From Pseudomonas sp. PB120 (lineage in GTDB: Bacteria > Pseudomonadota > Gammaproteobacteria > Pseudomonadales > Pseudomonadaceae), in contig NZ_RWIN01000049.1 in the NCBI RefSeq assembly GCF_009761815.1, forward strand, positions 1 to 44,792: DNA of 44,792 nucleotides, read 5' to 3'. The position numbers were made by a program, and so were the translations under genes. Under the pieces are notes generated by a model that saw only the letters and a list, made by a program, of their open reading frames with translations, was not told where the DNA came from and did no database searches. Each line of letters opens with the position of its first letter. Position 1 is the stretch's first letter. This document shows positions 34,807 to 42,401 of this stretch, piece by piece.

Positions 34807-34840
34807 CGAGTCTTGAGATCAGCCGTGCACTCAAGACTCG
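34807..34840. terminator. Bidirectional-type hairpin between convergent genes
   Basis: CGAGTCTTGAG (34807-34817) pairs perfectly with CTCAAGACTCG (34830-34840) around a 12-nt loop. It ends one base before the stop of the priming transferase and 19 bp after the GT61 stop, so it can serve both transcripts. There is no T-run. Confidence 0.65.
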
Positions 34841-36265
34841 CTAGTAGGCGTGCTTGCCGGAGAAGGCCGTCACTGTTCTTGCAAGAATGACGAAGTCGAG
34901 CCACAGCGACCAGTTGTTGATGTACTCGATGTCCGAGTCAACCCGCCGAATCATCTGTTCGATATCCCGCGTTTCACCCCGATAACCACGCACCTGGGCC
35001 AGGCCTGTAATGCCTGGCTTGATGTTGTGGCGCGCGAAGTAGTCCGAGATGTCGGGCGAGTACTGCACGTCGTGTTGTATCGCGTGCGGGCGAGGCCCCA
35101 CCAGCGACATTTCCCCCATCAATACGTTGAACAGCTGTGGCAGCTCGTCGAGGCTGGTGCGCCGGATAAAGGCGCCGACCCGGGTCACGCGTGGGTCATT
35201 CTTTTGCGCCTGCTTGACCACGCCATCGGACGGCTGATGGACGACCATGCTCCTGAACTTCCAGATCCGGAACGATTCACCACTCCAGCCCATGCGTTCC
35301 TGGCGAAAGAACACCGGTCCCGGGCTATCGATCTTGATCGCCAGTGCCACAAGCGCCAGCACCGGCGCGGCAACCAGCAGGATAAGAAAGGTCAGGACCT
35401 TGTCTTCAAGGTTCTTCATGAACAGGCGCATGCCCATCAGCGGTGTTTCAGACAACGTCAGCACCGGGATACCGGCGATTTCGCGAACACTGTGATTGAT
35501 CAGGCGCAGGGAAAAGATGTCAGGCACCCAGTTCACCGAGATGTGCTTGTCAAACAGCCTCAGGTAAACGTCCTTGATCACCTCCGATCCCCCCAGAGGC
35601 GTCACGAAATACACGGTACGAATGGAGTGCTGGATGACCAACTCATCGAGGTCGGAAATGTCGCCGAGGATTGTCAGGTGTTGCGTGCTTTTCGAGCCGT
35701 CCTTGCCCTGGTCATCTTCCGCACCAATGGACACGCAGCCAACGATCCGCTCACCCAGCCATGGGTTGTTGCTGATTTTCTTGTACAGGTACTTCGCCAG
35801 TTCGCCCGTGCCGATGATAAGAGCGTTTTCCAATTGCGTTGGGTGCGCCAGGAATTTCTTCTGCATCTCCCGCGTTGCCAGGTGCAGCAGCAGTTGCGCG
35901 CAATACCCAAGGACAAATAACTCCGCCACCAGCAAACGTGAGTACTGTTCGCTGGTTTTGGTCAGGAAGGCCATGGCCACCAGAAAGCCGAACGTCGCGG
36001 TCCAGGCCTTCAACAGTTTGAATGCCTTCATGGCAAACCCGACGTTGCTGCGGTAAATGGCATAGTGGTCGTACACGACGGCCAAAGCGCCGAGCAACAG
36101 CAGGACCATGATCACGTAGGCCTGCGAAATGTAGCCGATGTGATAATTGATCAAAAACCACGCGACACCGGTCACGGCAACCCCATCGAGACCGGCCTGG
36201 ACAACGATACTGGTGCTGCTTCTTCGCTGGAGAACAGAGCGGGTACTGTTGGGCTCAAAAATCAT
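34841..36265 (-). CDS. Undecaprenyl-phosphate sugar phosphotransferase (priming enzyme, WcaJ/PssY type)
   Basis: The 474-residue inner-membrane protein starts the repeat unit by moving a hexose-1-phosphate to undecaprenyl phosphate. The N-terminal half has four or five membrane helices and a CoA-binding-like domain ([16 protein letters not shown]). After the fifth hydrophobic segment comes the catalytic block [45 protein letters not shown] and LVGPRPHA. The length is usual for the WcaJ family (about 460-475). It lies on the minus strand at the distal end of the locus, facing all the transferases, with its own 437-bp upstream region. Glucose or galactose is the likely sugar given galE nearby. 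Confidence 0.92.
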   Translation of the reverse strand: MIFEPNSTRSVLQRRSSTSIVVQAGLDGVAVTGVAWFLINYHIGYISQAYVIMVLLLLGALAVVYDHYAIYRSNVGFAMKAFKLLKAWTATFGFLVAMAFLTKTSEQYSRLLVAELFVLGYCAQLLLHLATREMQKKFLAHPTQLENALIIGTGELAKYLYKKISNNPWLGERIVGCVSIGAEDDQGKDGSKSTQHLTILGDISDLDELVIQHSIRTVYFVTPLGGSEVIKDVYLRLFDKHISVNWVPDIFSLRLINHSVREIAGIPVLTLSETPLMGMRLFMKNLEDKVLTFLILLVAAPVLALVALAIKIDSPGPVFFRQERMGWSGESFRIWKFRSMVVHQPSDGVVKQAQKNDPRVTRVGAFIRRTSLDELPQLFNVLMGEMSLVGPRPHAIQHDVQYSPDISDYFARHNIKPGITGLAQVRGYRGETRDIEQMIRRVDSDIEYINNWSLWLDFVILARTVTAFSGKHAY

Positions 36266-36702
36266 GCGTAGACCTCATTTGCTTTCCCTCGCACTCGATG
36301 ATGACGAAATTCAGTTCAACGGCTCTCGCTTGAGAGCGTCAGCGTCACCGGCAAGCTACTCATACTCGTGCTCAGCCACCCCCCTACCGCCGAAATCAGC
36401 AGGCCCGGGGGGAGAATGTGGCGCCGTGTGCTGTCACTTTAGCAGTACTGCGTAATCATTCACTAGGCCGCTGTAGTTTCCCAAGATCCTTGGCGAAAAT
36501 GAAGCCCGTCAGACGACGTATTCAAGCAGCCAAAGCAAGGCAATCCAAGGCGTTTGCCACCAGTTGGACGCGTCATGTCAGTCGTCGGGATTGTTTGCGC
36601 AGAGGCTGGGCGCTGTCGCGAAGCGGCAGGGGCCAGAATGTCAGGTGGGGGCGGGGGATCGGGTCCCCCGTTGTTGCTGCTACCGTTTTATTCAAACGGT
36701 GG
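36266..36702. other. Gene-free region between the priming transferase and cytochrome c genes
   Basis: No gene is supported in these 437 bp. A perfect 7-bp stem, ACCGTTT (36682-36688) with AAACGGT (36694-36700), lies just 3' of the cytochrome c stop on the minus strand. A G-rich palindrome (CGGGGGAT..GTCCCCCG) lies at about 36653-36670. Both may end the amine dehydrogenase transcript. The rest must carry the promoter of the priming transferase (minus strand), but I see no convincing box. Confidence 0.45.
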
Positions 36703-37224
36703 TCATTTATTCATCCCGTCTTCAATGGCGATGCCTTGCGCACGCATTTGCTCGATCAACCCGGCGCGGGTGCCCGGCAGGTTGAGCATGGTTTTTGCGC
36801 GCAGGGTCGTCACTTCTTCGGCACTGTAAGGCTGATAGTCCGTCGGCGTGCTTTTGCCCGCCATGCCGTCCTTGCGCATCAGCCAATTGAGCAGGTCAGC
36901 CAACTGGGCATTGCTCAGCGCCGACTGCGCCATGCCCGGCACCCGCACGAGAAATTCGCGCCCGCCCGGGACTTTCAGAAAATTGCCGACAAACCCCGCC
37001 ATCCGGGGGGTGTCATTGGCGGGGGACCCCATGCCATTCCCCAGGTGGCAACCGGCGCATTGCAACTGGTAGTTCACGCCAACGCTGTAACCGGCCTGGG
37101 CTATGGGTTTTTGCAGCTCTTCGTTGCCCGGTGCATGACGTTGCGCCGGATCGGGAATGGCCCTGGCGTACACGAGCGGGGCGGTCATGACGCAGACAAG
37201 ACCAACGATGAGCAATCTACGCAT
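36703..37224 (-). CDS. Periplasmic cytochrome c associated with the amine dehydrogenase
   Basis: The 173-residue protein has a signal peptide (RRLLIVGLVCVMTAPLVYA) and one haem-binding motif, CAGCH, at residues 56-60. It has Met in GMGSP, NDTPRM and RVPGM as possible axial ligands. The single-haem domain covers about 40-130 and a helical tail follows (LRAKTMLNLPGTRAGLIEQMRAQG). The start at 37224 follows AGAGGTG. It lies 3' of the light-subunit gene but is separated from it by a REPIN. It probably takes electrons from the quinoprotein. No azurin or amicyanin gene is visible, so this cytochrome is the best local acceptor. Confidence 0.85.
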   Translation of the reverse strand: MRRLLIVGLVCVMTAPLVYARAIPDPAQRHAPGNEELQKPIAQAGYSVGVNYQLQCAGCHLGNGMGSPANDTPRMAGFVGNFLKVPGGREFLVRVPGMAQSALSNAQLADLLNWLMRKDGMAGKSTPTDYQPYSAEEVTTLRAKTMLNLPGTRAGLIEQMRAQGIAIEDGMNK

Positions 37225-37276
37225 CACAACACCTCTGTAAAAACACACTGATGTAACCGTTGGCGCCCGGCTTCGC

Positions 37277-37377
37277 TGTAGGAGCGAGCTTGCTCGCGAT
37301 GGAGGCAGGCGTAACGTGGATACCCAGGAACCCCGAGTTATCGTTCACGCCTTTTCGCGAGCAAGCTCGCTCCTACA
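37277..37377. repeat. REPIN between the light-subunit and cytochrome c genes
   Basis: The arm tgtaggagcgagcttgctcg starts at 37277 and its inverse ends at 37377. It is the same family as at 443-542 and 42250-42349. It sits inside the presumed operon and could lower or end transcription before the cytochrome gene. Confidence 0.9.
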
Positions 37378-37398
37378 GGTCAGCCAGACGCAGACGTG

Positions 37399-37920
37399 TT
37401 ACACGGCAACGCCGCGGATGATCGAAACGGTGCAGTGGTAGATGTGCGACTTGGCGGCCAGGCACCAGTTCACGTCGTTGTTGTTGAACGGGCGATAGGC
37501 CGGTTCTTCACTGTCGTTACGGGTGCAGGCGCACTGCGCACAGCTTTGCTTACCGCAGCAATCGTTGTACGAAATGATGTAGTCCTTGCCGTCGGCCGGG
37601 TTGCGGCAGGTGCCGATCCAGGTCACTTGCGAGGCTTCGGTGCCCGGCGGGCAGGACGTGACCGACCCACCGCAGCAGCTGCACAAGAAGCCGTCGATGG
37701 AGCAGTAGCGCCAGTAGTCGCAGCTGTTCGGATCACCCGGGTCACCCGCTTTCGGGGTTTCGGCGGCCAGGGCTTTGCCGGTGCGGTCCAGCGGCAGCAA
37801 CAGCGGCAGGGCGGCACCCGCCACCATCAGGGAACCCATGCGCGACAGCAGTTTGCGTCGCGAGGTGGTGTCGGCAACACGGCGAGTCGAACGCTCAAAC
37901 AACAGATCCAGCAGTTTCAT
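37399..37920 (-). CDS. aauA: Aralkylamine dehydrogenase light subunit (TTQ enzyme)
   Basis: The 173-residue precursor has a long Tat-type signal (SRRKLLSRMGSLMVAG) ending near ALAAE. The mature part has 14 cysteines, including DYWRYC, FLCSCCGG, DCCGK and CAQCAC. W101 (TWIGTC) and W152 (VNWC) align with the two tryptophans that form the tryptophan tryptophylquinone cofactor. The motifs WIGTC, DGKDYxISYxDCCGK and NDVNWC match, from memory, the Alcaligenes faecalis aromatic amine dehydrogenase more closely than methylamine dehydrogenase, which has 12 cysteines. The enzyme oxidises amines such as phenylethylamine, tyramine or tryptamine to aldehydes and ammonia in the periplasm. GGGAG precedes the ATG. 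Confidence 0.88.
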   Translation of the reverse strand: MKLLDLLFERSTRRVADTTSRRKLLSRMGSLMVAGAALPLLLPLDRTGKALAAETPKAGDPGDPNSCDYWRYCSIDGFLCSCCGGSVTSCPPGTEASQVTWIGTCRNPADGKDYIISYNDCCGKQSCAQCACTRNDSEEPAYRPFNNNDVNWCLAAKSHIYHCTVSIIRGVAV

Positions 37921-37939
37921 AAAAGTCTCCCTGCCTTAA

Positions 37940-38560
37940 TCAGTGGCTGTGGCCGTGGCTGTGGTCGTGTGCATGGGGCTGGCTGTTCAGGTATTCCTGC
38001 AGCGTGGCGCTTTTCAGGTGCTCGACTTCGAACAAGCTGTCCAGGTGCTCGCGGGAATTGACCAGGCCTTTGGCGCGCAGGGTGCCGGACTTGTCGATCA
38101 GGGCGGCGTAAGGCAGTTTGCCGATCTGATAGGTCATGCCCACTTCCGGTCCGACCACGTAGGTGGCGTCTTCCAGTTTGTGTTCGCGGATCAGCTTTTG
38201 CTGGGCATCCATGTCGCCGTCGCTGATGAACACCACGTCCAGGCGGTCGGCCTGTTCCTTGGCGATGGATTTGATCGCCGGCAACAGCGATTTGCAGATC
38301 GGGCACGTCGGCGAGAGGAAGAACAGCAGCTGGTTCTTCTCGGCGGCGTAACCGAAGTTCACCGGGCGACCGTTGCGGTCGGACGCAGTCACTTGCGGCG
38401 CGGCTTCATTGACCGCCACGCCTTTGTCCATCATCAGCGCGCCGGCAGGGGCCAGACGGCCGTGCAGTACACCAATCTGCCGGACCAGGCCCATGACGGC
38501 AAACGCCACGGCCACCAGCAGTATCCAGAGCAGAACGTTGGAAACGATTAAGCCTTCCAT
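37940..38560 (-). CDS. aauD: MauD/AauD thioredoxin-like maturation protein
   Basis: The 206-residue protein has an N-terminal membrane anchor (NVLLWILLVAVAFAVMGLV) and a periplasmic thioredoxin-fold domain with the redox motif C86-P-I-C89 (SPTCPICKSL). It also has a later TYVVGPEVGMTYQIGKLPYA containing the cis-proline. The C-terminus is histidine-rich (HAHDHSHGHSH), which could bind metal. MauD proteins are needed for the many disulfides of the light subunit. The gene lies between aauE (3-bp gap) and aauA (19-bp gap), the usual B-E-D-A order. Confidence 0.9.
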   Translation of the reverse strand: MEGLIVSNVLLWILLVAVAFAVMGLVRQIGVLHGRLAPAGALMMDKGVAVNEAAPQVTASDRNGRPVNFGYAAEKNQLLFFLSPTCPICKSLLPAIKSIAKEQADRLDVVFISDGDMDAQQKLIREHKLEDATYVVGPEVGMTYQIGKLPYAALIDKSGTLRAKGLVNSREHLDSLFEVEHLKSATLQEYLNSQPHAHDHSHGHSH

Positions 38561-38563
38561 TGA

Positions 38564-39103
38564 TCACCTACCAATCAGTTTGAGCAGAAGAGGGGAGTTC
38601 GCCAGCAAGCCATCGGCGGCGGCGTAAATCAGCAGCGCGACGGCGCTGGCGGCGACGGTGACGAAGCCATCAAAAAAACCAAGATCGCGCACGGCCGGCA
38701 AAGCGCTGGTCAACAACGCCACGCCTACCAGCACGCTGTTGCGCAGCAACAGGACCGGGCGCAGGGGTTGCGCCTGGTCCGGACCGGCACAGCCGCAGTC
38801 GATATCGCGACGGCCGCGCCACAGGTTGATGCCGATGGCCGCGGCGTACAGCGCGATCAGGCTGGCGGCGCCCAACGCTGCGCAGGTACGGCTGACCGGC
38901 ACCAGCAGCGCAAAAGCGAGTGCCAGTTCCAGCACCGGGATCACCCGGGAAACGGGCCGTACAACGGCGTCGGGCAGCAGTTGGTAGTCCGCCAATTGCT
39001 TGGCAAAACGTGCCGGCGCGCGCAACTTGTGGGTCGCGGCGCTGGCCAGCAACACCGAAATGGCGAGTGCGCTGGCAATAATGAAGATCGGATCTACGTA
39101 CAT
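38564..39103 (-). CDS. aauE: MauE/AauE membrane maturation protein
   Basis: The 179-residue protein has four or five membrane helices, a MauE/DoxX-like layout and the cysteine pair C103/C105 in DIDCGCAG on a loop. The pair fits a role in passing electrons or oxidising power to MauD during disulfide formation in the light subunit. GAGG precedes the ATG. It follows the large-subunit gene by 13 bp. No substrate role of its own is expected. Confidence 0.88.
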   Translation of the reverse strand: MYVDPIFIIASALAISVLLASAATHKLRAPARFAKQLADYQLLPDAVVRPVSRVIPVLELALAFALLVPVSRTCAALGAASLIALYAAAIGINLWRGRRDIDCGCAGPDQAQPLRPVLLLRNSVLVGVALLTSALPAVRDLGFFDGFVTVAASAVALLIYAAADGLLANSPLLLKLIGR

Positions 39104-39116
39104 GGCCGAACCTCGT

Positions 39117-40265
39117 TTAGTAGCTCATGACCTGGGTCGCCGTTTTCGCGACTTTCGGCATGCTGCCGGTGAGCTTGTTGGTCTTCAGGTCGAAGATCTG
39201 CAAGCCGCCTTCAACGTCGGCACCCAGCAATAGCGGTTTGTCGTCGCCGGTGGCCTGCATGCTCCACACCGGAACCGGTGCTTCCAGGGTCGCCACTTTT
39301 TTCTGGGTCTTGAGGTCATACGCCCAGATCAGAGGGCTTGGGTCTTCCCACTTCATCGGTTCGTGAGCGTCGTGCATCAGCACGTACAAACGGTTGAGCT
39401 TCGGCGCCACGGCCATCAGCTGCCAGCCACCCGGTGCCCAGCCCGCTTTCTTTTCCTCGTCGTTGATCAAGGACCACGACGGCAGGATTTTCGGTGCATC
39501 GGCAGAGAAGTCCACCGGGCGGATGGTGCCGGTGGTGGTGGTGAAGTAGTAGGTATCACCGACGTTCACCGCGCGCTCGTTGAGCTTCTCGGCATTCGGG
39601 TCGAAGAACGGCGTGCGGGTGCGCGCGGTTTCCAGACCCTGGTCGTTGAGGGTGATCACCTGCAAGCTGCCGTCGCCGCACAACGAAGCGAAACGGCGGT
39701 TGCCGATCGGGTAGTTGAGCACGCAACCCGGAATCGCCAGTTCAGCGGTGACGGACTTGGCTTGCGTGTCGACCACGGTCACCGACGTCGACGGGGTGAA
39801 GTTGTAGACGTAGACGAAGCGGTCATCACCGCTGGTCTTCAAACCGTAGCGCTGGGTCAGCGATTCGGCGCGCTTGTTCGGGATCAGTACTTCCCAGGCC
39901 GGCGACAGGGTCGAGCTGTCCCACGCGGTCAGCACGTCGGTGCGGGTGCCGCGAGTGCCGCGCGAATACCAGATGTCGGCGCTGTAGAGGGTTTTCTGGT
40001 CGTGGCTGAGCGCCGAAGGCGCCGCAAAACCGGTCGGCACCATGCCGAGCACGCGTTTTTTGTCGGGGTCGACCACGGTGACGCGGCCGGCCACGAAGCT
40101 CTCGAATTCGACGTCGACGACGAAGGCACGGTGGACTTCCGGTGGAAATGCCAAAACGGTCTGGCCGATCGTGTCAGCGGGCAGATCCGCGCTGGCATTA
40201 TTCAAACCGAGTACGAGCAGGCTGAGACTCAGCGCTGACTGTACGGTGATCCTGGTGGCTCGCAT
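39117..40265 (-). CDS. aauB: Aralkylamine dehydrogenase large subunit
   Basis: The 382-residue protein has a signal peptide ending NNASA and a seven-bladed beta-propeller of the MauB/AauB family. Recurrent blade motifs such as VVDVEFESFVAGRVTVVDPD, SADIWYSRGTRGTRTDVLTAWD and LNRLYVLMHDAHEPMKWEDPS are typical of amine dehydrogenase heavy chains. It forms the A2B2 complex with the light subunit in the periplasm. AGGGAG lies 9 bp before the ATG. It is the first gene of the cluster. Upstream (40266-40573) lies the promoter region and a long inverted repeat that separates it from the kinase gene. Confidence 0.9.
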   Translation of the reverse strand: MRATRITVQSALSLSLLVLGLNNASADLPADTIGQTVLAFPPEVHRAFVVDVEFESFVAGRVTVVDPDKKRVLGMVPTGFAAPSALSHDQKTLYSADIWYSRGTRGTRTDVLTAWDSSTLSPAWEVLIPNKRAESLTQRYGLKTSGDDRFVYVYNFTPSTSVTVVDTQAKSVTAELAIPGCVLNYPIGNRRFASLCGDGSLQVITLNDQGLETARTRTPFFDPNAEKLNERAVNVGDTYYFTTTTGTIRPVDFSADAPKILPSWSLINDEEKKAGWAPGGWQLMAVAPKLNRLYVLMHDAHEPMKWEDPSPLIWAYDLKTQKKVATLEAPVPVWSMQATGDDKPLLLGADVEGGLQIFDLKTNKLTGSMPKVAKTATQVMSY

Positions 40266-40423
40266 TAGGGGGAACTCCCTGAATTATTGTTCACGCGAAT
40301 CGCGGGTGCATAGGCAGATTTTTGCAGTTCGATTCTGCCTCGCCGTGAACACGGGAGAATTGCTCTGGCTGCCAACCGTTTGTGTGTCAGTGCCAGTGTC
40401 GGGAAATGGGCGTAACACGTCCC

Positions 40424-40558
40424 GATGTAGCAGCTGCCGAAGGCTGCGTTCGGCTGCGCAGCAGTCGCAAACCCGGATTACGCGATTTCCCTGATGCAAC
40501 GCGAGTTCTGGTTTTGCGACTGCTGCGCAGCCGAACGCAGCCTTCGGCAGCTGCTACA
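40424..40558. repeat. Long near-perfect inverted repeat (large REP pair)
   Basis: The arms 40424-40471 and 40510-40558 are inverse copies over about 46-48 bp with one indel. Each starts or ends tgtagcagctgccgaaggct and contains CTGCGCAGCAG. The transcript would fold into a very long hairpin. It lies between the kinase stop and the amine dehydrogenase promoter, both on the minus strand, and so could insulate them. The 308-bp gap holds no gene. Confidence 0.88.
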
Positions 40559-40573
40559 GGTGGGAGTGGGCTC

Positions 40574-42055
40574 TCAGGCGGGATTTGCGAGAGGCAGGGA
40601 GAAAGTAAACACCGCCCCGCTAGGCGCCAGGTTTTGCGCCCAGATATCGCCGCGATGGCGGCCGATGATGTTTTTGCACAGCGCCAGGCCGATGCCGTTG
40701 CCGCTGACCTTGGACGAAAAGAAACCATCAAACAGCTTCTCTTGCGCCTCGCCCTGAATGCCGCGGCCGCTGTCTTCGATACGCACCAGCGCCACACCGT
40801 CGGCGGCGCTGGCATGAATGCGTAAAACACGGCGTTCGAGGGGCAGGTCGCACATTTCTTCAATGGCGTTGAACGCCAGGTTAAGGATGACCTGGCCGAT
40901 CAGCACCTTCTCGCAGCTCACCCACAGCGGCGTCGGGCTGGCGACGACTTCGACGCGGACCAGGCTCGGGTCGGCTCGCAGGCTTATAAAGTAGCGGGTC
41001 TCGCGCAGCAGTTCATTGAGGTCGATCAGCTCTTCCGACTGCTCCAGTTTGACCACGTAATCGCGCACGCTTTTGATAATCACCGAGGCATGCTCGATTT
41101 GTCGCACCGCGCTTTGCAAACCCCAGGTCACGCCCTCATCGGTAGAGGGTTCTTTGCCGAGGCGAATCACCGCCCCTTCGATGAAGTTGCGGGTGGCGGC
41201 CAGCGGCTGACTCAACTCGTGGGCGATGGCCACGGCCATTTCGCCCATGGCGTTGTAGCGGGCCAGGTACTCGAGCTTTTGCTCGCTGACGCGCCGCGCT
41301 TCTTCCGCCTGCACTTGTTCGGTGACGTCACGGAACAGCAGCAGATGGCCGACCAGATCGTCCTCAATCTCGATAAACCGACACGTCGCCTCATGCCAGC
41401 GCCATTCGCCGTCACGGCGTTGTACGTGGTAATGCACGCGGAACGGCGCGTGTTCCGGCGTCTCGCTGGCCAGCTGTTGCAGCAGGCGCTGGCGTGAATC
41501 TTCGTCGCACCATGACAGGAAGTTTTCCCCGGCCAGCGCGTGTTCTTCCCCGTTGAGCAAGTGCGCGCCGGAATCGCTGATAAAACGGATGTCACCCTCG
41601 GGGCCGAGCACCGCCACGCCCTCGGCCAGGTCCTGCATAAAGGCCTTGAGCCGGCTTTCGAAACGCTTGAGGTCACGCTTGACCTTGTCTTCCTTGGAAA
41701 TGTCGCGGAACTGCACCATCAACACATCGCGCCCGTCCAGGTGCACCAGGGTCGCGACCGCCTCGGACAAAATCTCCACCCCTTGCTTGGACCGGTAACA
41801 CCATTCAATGGCGCGCTGGCCGGTGCGGGCCGCGCCTTCCAGCCAGCGCAAACCGACCGAGCGTCGGTATTTCGGCGCATCGCGAGTCATGTCCGGGGCT
41901 TTCAGCGGCGTGAGTTCTTCCAGGGTGAAACCGAGCGCGTTCAGCGCGGCGGTGTTGGCCCAGAGAATCTCCTTGCTTTGCGCATCGTGAAGAATGATGC
42001 ACAGCGGCATGGCCTCGATGAGGGTGTAGAAGTCGTTCGGTTTTGGCAGGTACAT
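40574..42055 (-). CDS. Soluble double-PAS sensor histidine kinase
   Basis: The 493-residue protein has no membrane segment. PAS domain 1 covers about 10-120, PAS domain 2 about 130-250 (ending FRDVTEQ, with a PAC-like stretch), and a HisKA helix carries H279 (AIAHELSQPLAA). The HATPase domain has N396 (NLAFNAIEE), DSGRGI and GNGIGLAL. It looks like FixL/DctB-type kinases. A first PAS hydrophobic pocket (LCIILHDAQSKEILWAN) may bind a small aromatic or haem. No response regulator gene is in the window. It is read toward the amine dehydrogenase cluster and divergent from the putative auxin operon, so it might control either. The start is the first in-frame ATG. Confidence 0.88.
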   Translation of the reverse strand: MYLPKPNDFYTLIEAMPLCIILHDAQSKEILWANTAALNALGFTLEELTPLKAPDMTRDAPKYRRSVGLRWLEGAARTGQRAIEWCYRSKQGVEILSEAVATLVHLDGRDVLMVQFRDISKEDKVKRDLKRFESRLKAFMQDLAEGVAVLGPEGDIRFISDSGAHLLNGEEHALAGENFLSWCDEDSRQRLLQQLASETPEHAPFRVHYHVQRRDGEWRWHEATCRFIEIEDDLVGHLLLFRDVTEQVQAEEARRVSEQKLEYLARYNAMGEMAVAIAHELSQPLAATRNFIEGAVIRLGKEPSTDEGVTWGLQSAVRQIEHASVIIKSVRDYVVKLEQSEELIDLNELLRETRYFISLRADPSLVRVEVVASPTPLWVSCEKVLIGQVILNLAFNAIEEMCDLPLERRVLRIHASAADGVALVRIEDSGRGIQGEAQEKLFDGFFSSKVSGNGIGLALCKNIIGRHRGDIWAQNLAPSGAVFTFSLPLANPA

Positions 42056-42249
42056 CGCGCAGCCCTGGAGCTAAAGGAACCGGTGAACGGGAAGTATGGC
42101 TTTTTATACCGGCTTGCGGGCAGGGAAGCGCTCAGAAGTAACCGGGGGCGGGATAGGGGATTTCTTTAGGTGGGGGGCTACACGCACCAATAGTGGCGAG
42201 CAGAGGCGGTTTTTACACTGGACCCCAATGCAAGGGTGACGCCGATTCC

Positions 42250-42349
42250 TGTAGGAGCGAGCTTGCTCGCGATGGACGTCAACGATGACGCGGGCTGCCT
42301 GATTGCCCGCGGTGCCAGGACCTCCATCGCGAGCAAGCTCGCTCCTACA
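42250..42349. repeat. REPIN in the divergent region
   Basis: The arm tgtaggagcgagcttgctcg starts at 42250 and its inverse ends at 42349. It lies in the 346-bp gap between the kinase start (42055) and the flavoenzyme gene (42402). The gap shows no further gene. Confidence 0.9.
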
Positions 42350-42401
42350 GGGGCAGGGCGCCGTTACCCCCACCTAACAATAAGCAAGACGGAGAAAGCC
42401 C

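Noticed and set aside
36418..37251. Plus-strand open frames over the cytochrome c gene and its 3' gap
   Set aside because: They overlap a clear haem-binding protein gene and have no ribosome site or motif.
37399..40265. Plain methylamine dehydrogenase (mau) assignment
   Set aside because: The light subunit has 14 cysteines and WIGTC/NDVNWC contexts like the aromatic amine enzyme; amicyanin, mauF and mauG are not seen. The mau-type remains possible.
40266..40423. Sigma-54 promoter for the amine dehydrogenase cluster
   Set aside because: TGGCAC and TGGCAG occur on the minus strand, but no GC element follows at the required 12-bp offset.
443..42349. Repeated arms as a CRISPR array
   Set aside because: The copies are single inverted pairs far apart, without regular spacers or cas genes; they are REPINs.
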